Shown here: positions 1-8,141 of the stretch, piece by piece
Position numbering within the stretch: position 1 is the stretch's first letter
Layout of the letters: each line of letters opens with the position of its first letter
NCBI GenBank assembly: GCA_905371715.1
Contig: CAJPLV010000001.1
Coordinates: 62,001 to 126,000, forward strand
Source: Candidatus Saccharimonadota bacterium
GTDB lineage: Bacteria > Patescibacteriota > Saccharimonadia > Saccharimonadales > Saccharimonadaceae
Direction: 5' to 3'
DNA: 64,000 nucleotides
Translations under genes and position numbers: made by a program
The notes under the pieces: generated by a model
Database searches by the model: none
What the model saw: the letters and a program-made list of their open reading frames with translations, nothing else
Told to the model about the DNA's origin: nothing

Positions 1-830
1 CAGAGATCGGTGGGTTTGAGAAACGCGCCAATGTAAAATATTTTGTCGAGTTTGCCGAGCATATTTTGCAGGAATTAGGATCGCGGGTGCGCTATATTAT
101 CACAGTGAACGAACCGTGCGTGTATGCGCATGAGAGCTACCTGCGCGGCAGCTGGCCTCCGCAAGTGCAAAATCGGCGGCGCATGCGTGCGGTGCTTAAG
201 AATCTTGCGGCAGCGCATAACCGTGTAGCCGACATCGTACACAGAGTGAATCGGCGCTACAAAGTGTCGGTAGCGAAAAATAGTGCGTATGTCTATCCGG
301 GCGACGATGCGGTCCTGACGGTGCGCGCAGCAGGGATTATGCAGTATTTGCAAGATGATTATTTCTTGAAAAAAGTTGTAAAGCGCTGCGACTTCATCGG
401 CGTGAATTATTACCAAAGTGCGCGCGTGTACGGCTACCGTGTGCATAATCCCGACATTGAGGTGAATGATTTAGGCTGGGATATGCAGCCGCAGCACCTG
501 CAACAGGTGTTAGAGCGGCTGTATGACACGTATCACAAGCCAGTGTTTGTGACGGAGAATGGCGTAGCGGACGCGGGCGATCGATATCGCAAGCATTGGT
601 TGGCGCAGTCAATTATGGCGATGAACCAAGCAATTGAGCATGGTGTTGATGTGCTCGGTTATTTGCATTGGAGTTTAACCGATAATTTTGAATGGGACAA
701 GGGATTTTGGCCGCGCTTTGGACTATTTGATGTGGATTATACAACGTTTACGCGGATGCCGCGACCAAGTGCACTATGGCTAGCGCGGTTTTTGAAGCAG
801 CAGAAGGAGATGCGAGATGGCAAACGATGA
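1..830 (+). CDS. GH1 family beta-glycosidase, 3' part
   Basis: The open frame enters from the left edge, so the N-terminus and true start are missing. About 275 residues are visible. The family hydrolyses beta-linked glucosides or galactosides by a retaining mechanism. The acid/base glutamate is in TVNEP (Glu codon 111-113) and the nucleophile in VTENG (Glu codon 555-557). Near the C-terminus the GH1 signature HWSLTDNFEWDKGFWPRFGL is intact. No membrane segment is seen in the visible part, so a cytoplasmic enzyme is likely. The stop overlaps the start of the next gene by 14 nt, suggesting translational coupling. The substrate cannot be read from sequence. Confidence 0.9.
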   Translation, partial: EIGGFEKRANVKYFVEFAEHILQELGSRVRYIITVNEPCVYAHESYLRGSWPPQVQNRRRMRAVLKNLAAAHNRVADIVHRVNRRYKVSVAKNSAYVYPGDDAVLTVRAAGIMQYLQDDYFLKKVVKRCDFIGVNYYQSARVYGYRVHNPDIEVNDLGWDMQPQHLQQVLERLYDTYHKPVFVTENGVADAGDRYRKHWLAQSIMAMNQAIEHGVDVLGYLHWSLTDNFEWDKGFWPRFGLFDVDYTTFTRMPRPSALWLARFLKQQKEMRDGKR

Positions 831-1818
831 AATCACCGGCGTAAAGATAGTCGTCATCGGCGGCGGGACGGGCAGTTTCACGCTGCTGCAGGGCGTTAAA
901 CGCTACGCGAAGCATGTGACAGCGCTCGTTAATATGGCGGACGATGGCGGTTCGACAGGGCAGCTGCGCGATGAGCTGGGCGTGCTGCCGCCCGGCGATG
1001 TACGCCAGTGTTTGGTGGCGCTGAGCGATAGCCCAAAAGTGCGCGACCTCTTTAATTATCGGTTTGATGAAGGCAGTTTGAAGGGTCATGCGTTTGGTAA
1101 TTTATTTTTGACGGCGCTTGAAAAAATGACAGGCAGTTTTGGCGAGGCGGTTGAACTGGCGGGGCGCGTGCTGAATATTGAAGGGCGCGTTGAGCCGGTG
1201 ACGCTAAGCGATGTTACGCTGTGCGTTGAGGGTGTAGACAGGCGTCCAGTGAAAGGGCAATTCACGATTGCGCACCAAGAAATTGCAAAGCGACCGAAGA
1301 TTTGGTTGGAGCCGACAGCGGTGGCGAATCCTGCGGCGGTGCGGGCAATCTTAAGGGCGGATTTAGTCGTTGTTGCGCCGGGAAATCTGTATGGCAGCTT
1401 GGCGCCGGTGTTGGTGATTGATGGAATCCGGCGCGCGCTGCACGAGACGCGCGCAAAATGCGTGTATGTGTGTAATTTAGTGACAAAGCCTGGTCCAACG
1501 GATGGGTTTACGGTGAAAGATTTTGCGAGCGAAATTGAGCGCTTGGCGGGCGGCGAGTTCTTAGATTATGTTGTGTTTAATAATGACGAACCGTCGCCGG
1601 AATTGATGGAAAAATATGCGCACGGCGGGGAATTGGTCGTGAAGTACGATCTCAACGAGCTGCGCCGGCAGCATTACGAATTTCGCGGTGTACCGATTCT
1701 TGCGAAGCAAGCGTGGACAGGGGCACAGGCGAGCGATCCGATTGCATCGGCGCGCAGCTTCATTCGGCATGATTCAGACGCGGTAGCGCGGCAGCTGATG
1801 CGCCTGTACTTTGCGTAA
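817..1818 (+). CDS. yvcK: YvcK/CofD-family protein (gluconeogenesis factor type)
   Basis: 333 aa. The N-terminus carries the Rossmann-like VVIGGGTGSFTLLQGV motif, followed by NMADDGGSTGQLRDELG and LPPGDVRQCLVALS, which define the YvcK/CofD family. Bacterial YvcK proteins bind UDP-sugars and affect cell shape and carbon/cell-wall balance. Actinobacterial and archaeal CofD makes coenzyme F420. With no F420 genes here and cell-wall genes next door, the YvcK role is the better inference. The ATG at 817 is preceded by AAGGAG (804-809) and lies inside the end of the glycosidase gene, so the two are probably co-translated. Confidence 0.85.
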   Translation: MANDEITGVKIVVIGGGTGSFTLLQGVKRYAKHVTALVNMADDGGSTGQLRDELGVLPPGDVRQCLVALSDSPKVRDLFNYRFDEGSLKGHAFGNLFLTALEKMTGSFGEAVELAGRVLNIEGRVEPVTLSDVTLCVEGVDRRPVKGQFTIAHQEIAKRPKIWLEPTAVANPAAVRAILRADLVVVAPGNLYGSLAPVLVIDGIRRALHETRAKCVYVCNLVTKPGPTDGFTVKDFASEIERLAGGEFLDYVVFNNDEPSPELMEKYAHGGELVVKYDLNELRRQHYEFRGVPILAKQAWTGAQASDPIASARSFIRHDSDAVARQLMRLYFA

Positions 1819-2115
1819 TTTTTTAGGAAGGGCACGCGGGCAGCTTTTTTGTGTTGCTTGATAATACATGGGTAGCAAAATGTAGCAAAAAATGCTACGC
1901 TACATCATTGATAATTTGTAAAAATACCTCTGTTATTATCTTGATTTTTCCACAGTTTTGTGGAAAACATAACCACGTTGTTTCAAAAAGTCAAAAAAGA
2001 GGCTTGCGAAATACCTATAGGCCGGTGTATCATGAAACCAGTGGCAAAAACATTACCGATACACGGTAAAAACAAACACCACAAAGTAACAATACAGAAA
2101 GAAAGCAGGGGAATT
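1819..2115. promoter_or_regulatory. AT-rich intergenic region with two symmetric motifs upstream of the division cluster
   Basis: No convincing gene is seen. Two structures stand out. First, a GTAGCAAAA direct repeat (1872-1880 and 1882-1890) is followed by an inverted GCTACGCTAC (1894-1903), arranged like a multi-site operator or a hairpin. Second, TTTTCCACA (1946-1954) and its inverse TGTGGAAAA (1959-1967) form a dyad with a 4-nt centre. TTTTCCACA differs from the DnaA box consensus TTATCCACA at one position. Either could control the cell-wall cluster that follows. The assignment is inference. Confidence 0.35.
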
Positions 2116-2220
2116 ATGACGCAAACCATGGTGAGCCAATCGGTAGATTCGGTAGTTGGCGCTGTGATTCGTGTTCCTCAGACCCGGGTTTCACGCGTAT
2201 CGCTTGCGCTTGGCGTATAG
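2116..2220 (+). CDS. small ORF (34 aa) upstream of rsmH, possible leader peptide
   Basis: The ATG at 2116 follows a good ribosome-binding sequence (AGGGGAA, ending 4 nt before the start). The peptide begins MTQTMVSQSVDSVVGAVIR and is rich in Val, Ser and Arg. No family is recognised. The frame ends in TAG at 2218-2220 and stays open in the same phase until 2556. It could therefore be a leader peptide, or the start of a longer product interrupted by one stop codon. Evidence is limited to the RBS and position. Confidence 0.35.
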   Translation: MTQTMVSQSVDSVVGAVIRVPQTRVSRVSLALGV

Positions 2221-2280
2221 CGGCGTCTGCTTGATGTACCTTTACAATTCGTCGACATCCTCGAGATCAACAATCTGGTA

Positions 2281-2556
2281 GTGAGCACGTGGATTATCGA
2301 CCCACAATATAAAAATAGTCGAATGCACCTTACTCTAAAACACCTCCCAAAAACTCCACCTCACACACAAGTCTCTCAAAAGGCACCGCTTCTTAAGGAC
2401 TATGAGTTGTTTGACAATTCTCCTATACTAAGCGTTGTCCGGCTTTTACAAAAACAAACACTACCTATGCGAAAACAAACAGCTCGCTACTGGTTTGGTG
2501 ATCTCGAGTTTCTCTATCGTCGCCGAGAGTGGTATGATGGAGAAAATGAGTATTAA
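2281..2556 (+). CDS. uncertain hypothetical ORF overlapping the start of rsmH
   Basis: A frame of about 91 codons from a GTG at 2281 to TAA at 2554-2556. It is in phase with the small ORF that ends at 2220. The product is basic, has no recognisable domain, and its last 23 nt overlap the rsmH start. No clear ribosome-binding site precedes the GTG. It may be spurious, or the downstream half of a gene broken by the TAG at 2218. mraZ, which often occupies this place in other bacteria, is not recognisable here. Confidence 0.2.
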   Translation: MSTWIIDPQYKNSRMHLTLKHLPKTPPHTQVSQKAPLLKDYELFDNSPILSVVRLLQKQTLPMRKQTARYWFGDLEFLYRRREWYDGENEY

Positions 2557-3436
2557 AGAACATCCACCACTTCATGTTCCAGTTCTGCTTGATGACGTTA
2601 TCGCGTTGCTCACACCCCATTTAGGCGAGACTTATCTTGATCTAACTGCGGGCTACGGCGGGCATGCGCGGGCGGTATTAGCGCGAACGCAGCAGTATTC
2701 CGGTACCGTACTGGTCGACCGGGATGAGTTTGCTCATACGAATTTAAGCGAGTTTCTAGCGAAAGGAGCTCAGCTTTTGCATACCGATTTCGTGTCGGCT
2801 GCGCGCCAGCTGATTGAACAAGGTAGGCAATTTGATATGATTCTACTTGATTTGGGGGTGTCGTCACCACAGCTCGACCGAGCTAAGCGAGGATTCTCGT
2901 TCGCAAAAAGCGGACCGCTGGATATGCGAATGGATCGACGCCAATCGTTAACTGCCGCCGACGTTGTCAACACGTGGACGGTGGAGCGAATCGCGCAGAT
3001 CATTCGTGATTTCGGCGAGGAGTCTCCGCGCGCTGCTATGCGATATGCGCGTAGTATCGCGGCGGCGCGGCCGCTTGAAACGACGACGGATCTTGCTCGT
3101 GCGGTAGAGCAGGCGTATCGTGGGTCATATAGGCGCACGCATCCCGCCACTCGAGTCTTTCAGGCGATTCGAATTGCCGTTAACGACGAACTCGGGCAAA
3201 TTAAAACAGTCATGCCATTGCTTCCGGCGTTGCTTACATGCGGCGGAAGAGTGGGGGTGATTAGTTTTCACAGCCTTGAGGATCGAATCGTGAAGCGGTA
3301 CTTCGCCGAACAGGCTGCTGCCGGCTACGAGGCAAGTCTTCGTATTATTACGAAGCGCCCCGTTAGCGGTGCAATTAACGATGTTCACAATCCGCGTTCG
3401 CGCAGTGCTAAGTTGCGCGCCGCTGTGAAAATATAA
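2534..3436 (+). CDS. rsmH: 16S rRNA (cytosine1402-N4)-methyltransferase
   Basis: About 300 aa. The S-adenosylmethionine motif DLTAGYGGHA lies near the N-terminus after HVPVLLDDVIALL, as in RsmH/MraW. The middle has DMILLDLGVSSPQLDRAKRGFSF and GPLDMRMD, and the C-terminus has VISFHSLEDRIVKRYF and NPRSRSAKLRA, all family signatures. It methylates N4 of C1402 in 16S rRNA and is typically the first gene of the division and cell-wall cluster, as here. Three in-phase ATGs (2534, 2537, 2546) are possible starts. None has a textbook ribosome-binding site, so the start is uncertain by a few codons. Confidence 0.93.
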   Translation: MMEKMSIKEHPPLHVPVLLDDVIALLTPHLGETYLDLTAGYGGHARAVLARTQQYSGTVLVDRDEFAHTNLSEFLAKGAQLLHTDFVSAARQLIEQGRQFDMILLDLGVSSPQLDRAKRGFSFAKSGPLDMRMDRRQSLTAADVVNTWTVERIAQIIRDFGEESPRAAMRYARSIAAARPLETTTDLARAVEQAYRGSYRRTHPATRVFQAIRIAVNDELGQIKTVMPLLPALLTCGGRVGVISFHSLEDRIVKRYFAEQAAAGYEASLRIITKRPVSGAINDVHNPRSRSAKLRAAVKI

Positions 3437-3461
3437 CACAAACAGAAAGGGGGATGTAACC

Positions 3462-3533
3462 ATGACGCGTCACATCCAAGTCCAAGACAAGAACGAAGCT
3501 GTGCGCAGCGTTGTTGTGCGCCGTAAGGTATAG
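3462..3533 (+). CDS. 23-aa micro-ORF between rsmH and ftsL
   Basis: The ATG at 3462 follows a very strong ribosome-binding sequence (AAAGGGGGAT, 3447-3456). The peptide starts MTRHIQVQDKNEAVRSVVV and ends in a basic RRKV. It sits 25 nt after rsmH and just before a large hairpin at 3551-3584. No family is recognised. The strong RBS in front of so short a frame suggests a leader peptide or a small structural or regulatory peptide. Confidence 0.45.
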   Translation: MTRHIQVQDKNEAVRSVVVRRKV

Positions 3534-3550
3534 TTTTTGCACTTTCACAC

Positions 3551-3584
3551 GCTTAAGCGCCCCCGAAAAAAGGGGTGCTTAAGC
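3551..3584 (+). other. perfect hairpin before ftsL (possible attenuator or processing site)
   Basis: GCTTAAGCGCCCC pairs with GGGGTGCTTAAGC (13 bp including one G-U) around a GAAAAA-type loop. No U-tract follows, so it is not a classical terminator. It lies between the micro-ORF and the ftsL-like gene and could act in mRNA processing or stability. Confidence 0.5.
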
Positions 3585-3607
3585 TGCCGAGAGGGTAATA
3601 CGATGAA

Positions 3608-4021
3608 ATGAACAGAGCAACCGATGCATGTTGCCATAGTATTAACATAAACACGAAATATTCCACCACCATGCCATATCATCGAACAGTACAATTTAAT
3701 AGCCGGCGCCAAGGTAATTATGGGCGTAATCGCAATACAGTTGCTTTTGCATCGGCTGTCAAGCTTGGTCCCGTGTCGCATACAGTGATCGTTGCTTTGA
3801 TGATTACGATTTTAGGTCTGATATACTTAACACAGGCGACACGCGTGTCGAGCTATGATTACGCGGCGAATACTATGTCTGATAAAATTTCGTCGTTAAC
3901 TGAGCAAAAGAATGATTTAGCGGTCGAAAATGCTCGCTTGACAGCGCTTCAGTCGGTGAAGGGGAGCAGTGTCGCGCAAGCAATGACATCGCCAGCCGAT
4001 ACGCAATACGTGAGCAAATAA
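3608..4021 (+). CDS. ftsL: FtsL/DivIC-like septum protein
   Basis: Up to 137 aa. A basic N-terminal region precedes one membrane span (SHTVIVALMITILGLIYLTQA). A short coiled-coil stretch follows (DKISSLTEQKNDLAVENARLTAL), the FtsL/DivIC layout of bitopic divisome proteins that partner FtsQ/DivIB. Sequence identity in this family is low, so the call rests on topology and on its place between rsmH and the transpeptidase gene. The start may be ATG 3608 or the internal ATG 3671. An overlapping two-codon frame ATG-AAA-TGA (3603-3611) sits at the better distance from the GAGGG ribosome-binding sequence. Confidence 0.7.
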   Translation: MNRATDACCHSININTKYSTTMPYHRTVQFNSRRQGNYGRNRNTVAFASAVKLGPVSHTVIVALMITILGLIYLTQATRVSSYDYAANTMSDKISSLTEQKNDLAVENARLTALQSVKGSSVAQAMTSPADTQYVSK

Positions 4022-4025
4022 GTGT

Positions 4026-5774
4026 ATGAATATAGGTAGTCGAGGCGATACGCGGATTGGCGTGTTGGGTATTTTGACGCTTTTAGCGCTGCTGGTAATG
4101 GTAGCGCAGCTTTTTCGCGTGCAGGTACTGCAGCATAATTATTACGTTCAGTTGGCAGATAAAGAGCACATCAAAAAGTTTACGCTACGCGCGGCGCGCG
4201 GGGAAATCTACGCGATGGACGGCAACGCGCCGGCGAAACTCGTGATGAATACGACGGTGTATACGGTTTGGGTTGATCCGACGCTCGTAACAGACAAGCA
4301 GAAAGTAGTTGATGTGATGAATCGTGTGGCGGGCGGCAATGTGCGCAAAGACTTTCGTCAATATTTAGATGCAAAAAATACGCGCTATCAAGTGATTGCG
4401 ACGAAAGTTAACCGCGTGCAGGCGCAGAAAATCAAAGACGAGAAGCTTGCCGGTGTCGGATTTGATGCATCAACGCAGCGCGTCTACCCGGAAGGAGCGC
4501 TTGCGAGCCAGGTGCTCGGTTTCGTGAATGGCGAAGGGCAGGGGAAGTACGGTTTTGAGCAGGCAAACGACGAAACACTTGCCGGTAAAGACGGCGAACT
4601 AAAAACTGTGACCGATGTGCGCGACGTACCGTTGACTGTGACCGATAAAAATATCAAAAAACCAGCGGTAAATGGCAAAAACATGGTGCTGACAATTGAT
4701 CGCAATGTGCAATCAAAAGTTGAAGAAGCCCTTGTGGCGGGTGTAAAGCGAAGCGGTGCGACGCGGGCGAGTGCGATCGTGATGGACCCGCAAACGGGCA
4801 AAGTGCTCGCGATGGCGAATGTGCCGACGTACGACCCGTCTAATCTAAATGTGAAGGACGTGGCGGTCTTTAATAACAGTACAATTTCAAATCCATATGA
4901 GCCTGGTTCTGATATCAAGACTTTTACGGTTGCGACAGGTATTGACCGCGGCGTGATTACACCTGATAGCACATACGATAACACCGGTAAGATTAAGGTT
5001 GAAGACATTACTATTAACAACGCAACAAAGAACGCGGCAGTGACAGGAACTATTACGATGCAAACAGCGCTAAATTGGTCGCTTAACACTGGTATGGTGA
5101 CGATCGCGCAGCGTTTAGGCAATGGCACATATATTACGCGTGCGGCACGCAATACGATCTACGAATATTTTCATGATAAGTTTAAGCTGGGCGAGTTGAC
5201 CGGTATTGAGCTTGCGAATGAAGCGAAAGGCACGATTATTTCGCCGCTGCAGCAGGAGGGCAATGCCGTGCGTTATAGCAACATGGTATTCGGGCAAGGT
5301 ATGGACGCGACGATGCTGCAAGTGGCGAGCGGCTTTTGCGCAGTGGTAAACGGTGGAACGTATTTTGCGCCGACGATCATTAACGGTACAATTAACGACG
5401 ATGGCGTTTTCGCTCCAGCAGGCACAAAAGCTCAATCACGCGTCATTACTGAAGCAACATCAACGACGGTGCGCGAGATGGTTCACCAATCGCATTATGC
5501 AACGTACAATCCGAAAGACGGTTCGGAGCGCTATCTTGTGGGCGGCAAGACTGGCACATCTGAAACGATTGTGAACGGCAAATATGCCAGCAATCAGACG
5601 ATTGGAACGTATTTGGGCTATGGCGGCGAGAAGGGGCAAACTCCACGTTACGTTATCATGGTTGAAATCGCCGCCAATGGCAAAGATATGGGCGGCGGTA
5701 GCGACGCGAAGCCGATTTTTAACGACATATCAAATTGGATGCTCAATTATTTAATGTTAACGCCGCAAGGCTAG
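4026..5774 (+). CDS. ftsI: septal peptidoglycan transpeptidase (class B PBP, FtsI/PBP2B type)
   Basis: 582 aa. The N-terminal membrane anchor (LGILTLLALLVMVAQLFRVQVL) is followed by the pedestal domain (LRAARGEIYAMDG). The transpeptidase domain has SxxK in EPGSDIKTFTV, SxN in NWSLNTGM and KTG in VGGKTGTSET. It cross-links septal peptidoglycan outside the membrane together with an SEDS glycosyltransferase (FtsW, two genes on). No PASTA domain is visible at the C-terminus. It starts 4 nt after the ftsL stop, consistent with one operon. Confidence 0.94.
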   Translation: MNIGSRGDTRIGVLGILTLLALLVMVAQLFRVQVLQHNYYVQLADKEHIKKFTLRAARGEIYAMDGNAPAKLVMNTTVYTVWVDPTLVTDKQKVVDVMNRVAGGNVRKDFRQYLDAKNTRYQVIATKVNRVQAQKIKDEKLAGVGFDASTQRVYPEGALASQVLGFVNGEGQGKYGFEQANDETLAGKDGELKTVTDVRDVPLTVTDKNIKKPAVNGKNMVLTIDRNVQSKVEEALVAGVKRSGATRASAIVMDPQTGKVLAMANVPTYDPSNLNVKDVAVFNNSTISNPYEPGSDIKTFTVATGIDRGVITPDSTYDNTGKIKVEDITINNATKNAAVTGTITMQTALNWSLNTGMVTIAQRLGNGTYITRAARNTIYEYFHDKFKLGELTGIELANEAKGTIISPLQQEGNAVRYSNMVFGQGMDATMLQVASGFCAVVNGGTYFAPTIINGTINDDGVFAPAGTKAQSRVITEATSTTVREMVHQSHYATYNPKDGSERYLVGGKTGTSETIVNGKYASNQTIGTYLGYGGEKGQTPRYVIMVEIAANGKDMGGGSDAKPIFNDISNWMLNYLMLTPQG

Positions 5775-5786
5775 ACGGGGTATACT
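5757..5786 (+). promoter_or_regulatory. promoter of mraY, apparently leaderless
   Basis: TTAACG (5757-5762), an 18-nt spacer and TATACT (5781-5786). Only 7 nt separate the -10 box from the ATG at 5794, so transcription would start at or next to the start codon. Confidence 0.5.
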
Positions 5787-5793
5787 GGATAGT

Positions 5794-6828
5794 ATGACAA
5801 TCGTAAATTTCTCGAATGAATTAAATCAAACCTTTGCGTTGAGCGTGGCGGCGTTCTTGTTGGCAATGATACTAACGCCGGTTTATACGCATTTCGCATA
5901 TAAATATAAATTCTGGAAAACGCAGCGTAGCGCAGCAGTAACAGGGGAGCGGCTAAAGATTTTTAATATACTGCACAAAGAGAAAATCGCACGGCACGTT
6001 CCGACAATGGCGGGCACTATCGCGGTGGTCGCTATTATGGCTATTACATTGGCGCGCAACCTTGACCGGGCGCAAACTTGGCTGCCGCTCGCGGCATTGC
6101 TCGGCGGAGCATTTGTCGGGCTGATCGATGATGTGCTCAATGTGTTCGGCTCAAATCGTAAGGATGCCGGGCTGCGCAGCTGGGTGAAGTTCGCGATGAT
6201 TACTGCAATGAGTATTGTGCTCGGCTGGTTCTTCTACACGAAACTTGGCTACAATACGATCCATATACCGTACTTTGGCGAATGGCAAGTCGGCGCATGG
6301 ATTATTTTCTTTTTTGTATTAGCAGTGGTGTCAACGGGCAATGCGGTGAACATCAGCGACGGGCTTGATGGATTAGCGGGCGGTTTGTTGGTAATGTCGT
6401 TTTCAGCGTTTGGCGTGATTGCGCTATTACAGGGGCATATTAAGCTGGCGGGCTTCTGCTTCACGGTAGTAGGCGCATTACTGAGCTACCTGTGGTTTAA
6501 TATTTACCCGGCGCGATTTTTCATGGGCGATGTTGGTAGCTTTGCATTTGGGACGAGCTTAGGCGTTGTTGCGATGATGACGAATACGCTGTTTTTACTG
6601 CCGATTATCGGGATTTTATTTGTGGTTGAGGCGGGTTCAAGTCTACTACAAATCATCAGCAAGAAACTATTTCATCGTAAGATATTTGTCTCGGCCCCAA
6701 TCCACCATCACTTAGAGGCAACAGGTTGGCCGGAAGTGAAAGTTACGATGCGCTTTTGGGTGATTGCCGGCGTGGCGGCGTTTATCGGCATGCTGATGGC
6801 GCTGAGCGGAGGGCATATTACATCGTGA
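5794..6828 (+). CDS. mraY: phospho-MurNAc-pentapeptide transferase
   Basis: 344 aa, about ten hydrophobic spans. It transfers phospho-MurNAc-pentapeptide from UDP to undecaprenyl phosphate, making lipid I at the inner face of the membrane. Family motifs are present: FVGLIDDVLNVFG (Asp-Asp pair), NISDGLDGLAGG and APIHHHLEATGW (His triad). The TGA stop overlaps the GTG start of the next gene (GTGA at 6825-6828). A TATACT box lies 7 nt before the ATG with no Shine-Dalgarno sequence, suggesting an additional leaderless promoter inside the operon. Confidence 0.96.
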   Translation: MTIVNFSNELNQTFALSVAAFLLAMILTPVYTHFAYKYKFWKTQRSAAVTGERLKIFNILHKEKIARHVPTMAGTIAVVAIMAITLARNLDRAQTWLPLAALLGGAFVGLIDDVLNVFGSNRKDAGLRSWVKFAMITAMSIVLGWFFYTKLGYNTIHIPYFGEWQVGAWIIFFFVLAVVSTGNAVNISDGLDGLAGGLLVMSFSAFGVIALLQGHIKLAGFCFTVVGALLSYLWFNIYPARFFMGDVGSFAFGTSLGVVAMMTNTLFLLPIIGILFVVEAGSSLLQIISKKLFHRKIFVSAPIHHHLEATGWPEVKVTMRFWVIAGVAAFIGMLMALSGGHITS

Positions 6829-8141
6829 GCGGTGGTCTAGCCTTATCACACCGAGAAGCAGTACGTGCTCGTACGAACCATCAAAGGCAGCGGCGGCATC
6901 GTCCCGACTATATGATCGTCATGTGCATGGGCGTGCTGATGCTCATTGGTTTGGTTGTGATGTATGCGATTGGTCCGCAGCGCGCCAATGTAATGAATGC
7001 GGCATATAATGGCTCGTATTCGGCGACATACTTTGCAGTTAAACAATTCATTAGTTTGCTCATTGCGCTTGCTGCGTTTGTCGTATTGGCGCTTGTGCCG
7101 TTCTCAGTGTTAAAAAACCAAGCGGGAAAGTTTATGGCTGCGGCACTTATTGCGTCTGCATTGCTGTTTTTGGTGGGAAATGTTGCACATATTGATACGC
7201 TCGCGCAGGCGACGCTCGGCGCGTATCGTTGGTTTAATTTTGGCAGCTTCGGCGGATTCCAGCCGTCTGAGCTAATGAAGTTTGCTGTCGTTATATTCAT
7301 GGCAGTGTTTCTAGGCAATCGTTACCAGCAGGGCAAAATTAACAACCCGAAAGAAACGGTTTATCCGATGACAGGACTTTTGGCGTTATTGCTGCTTATT
7401 ATTGTTGTTGTTCAGAAAGACATGGGCACAGGCGTGGCGATTGCAGCAACGGTCGTATCGATGTTCATTGTTAGTACGATGAATTGGCAGATCCTGGCAA
7501 AAATTGCAGGCGTTGGCGTTGTTGTAGGGCTTGCGCTGGTCGTGTCGTCGCCGCACCGCATGGAGCGCATCGGCACATTCTTTAGCTCGAGCAACGATGT
7601 TGCTGCAGCAGATGAACGCGATAATAACTATCACATCAAAAACGCGATGATTGCTTTAGGAACAGGCGGGTTGCTTGGGCGCGGAATTGGCAAAAGTATC
7701 CAGGCGACCGGATATTTGCCCGAGGCGGTAAATGACTCGATTTTTGCAATCATGGGTGAGATTTTTGGGTTTGCCGGCACAGTTTGTATCATTGGGTTAT
7801 TTGGTATTTTGTTATTCCGCATTTTGCGCATTTCCGATCAGCTCCCCGATATGTCTATGCGAATCGCGGCAGCAGGCGTGTTTGGCTGGCTGCTTGCACA
7901 CGTTGTAATGAACGTTGCTTCAATGATTGGACTGATTCCTCTCACAGGTATTACGTTGCCGCTGCTTAGTTTTGGCGGAACGAGTATGATTTTTATGAGC
8001 GGCGCGCTGGGTGTCGTGTTTCAACTTTCGCGGTATACTAATCATAAGTCAGTTAACATGAAGGAGGACGCTCGTGCGGATTTTGGCAGCAGGCGGCGGG
8101 TCGGGCGGACACGTTACGCCGGTCGTCGCAGTATTGCGTGA
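6825..8141 (+). CDS. ftsW: SEDS-family peptidoglycan glycosyltransferase FtsW
   Basis: About 438 aa with roughly ten membrane spans. The start is taken as GTG 6825, which overlaps the mraY stop and has GGAGGG (6808-6813) upstream. The frame is open further back but that part is a shadow of mraY. FtsW/RodA features are the QPSELMKFAVVIFMA segment, a large loop with the GTGGLLGRGIGKSIQATGYL-type motif, and PLLSFGGTSMI near the C-terminus. It polymerises lipid II and pairs with the transpeptidase at 4026. The 3' end overlaps murG by 68 nt in another frame. Confidence 0.93.
   Translation: MSGGLALSHREAVRARTNHQRQRRHRPDYMIVMCMGVLMLIGLVVMYAIGPQRANVMNAAYNGSYSATYFAVKQFISLLIALAAFVVLALVPFSVLKNQAGKFMAAALIASALLFLVGNVAHIDTLAQATLGAYRWFNFGSFGGFQPSELMKFAVVIFMAVFLGNRYQQGKINNPKETVYPMTGLLALLLLIIVVVQKDMGTGVAIAATVVSMFIVSTMNWQILAKIAGVGVVVGLALVVSSPHRMERIGTFFSSSNDVAAADERDNNYHIKNAMIALGTGGLLGRGIGKSIQATGYLPEAVNDSIFAIMGEIFGFAGTVCIIGLFGILLFRILRISDQLPDMSMRIAAAGVFGWLLAHVVMNVASMIGLIPLTGITLPLLSFGGTSMIFMSGALGVVFQLSRYTNHKSVNMKEDARADFGSRRRVGRTRYAGRRSIA

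Noticed and set aside
4484..5152. 222-codon reverse-strand open frame inside ftsI.
   Set aside because: Antisense shadow of a strongly supported PBP gene with intact SxxK, SxN and KTG motifs.
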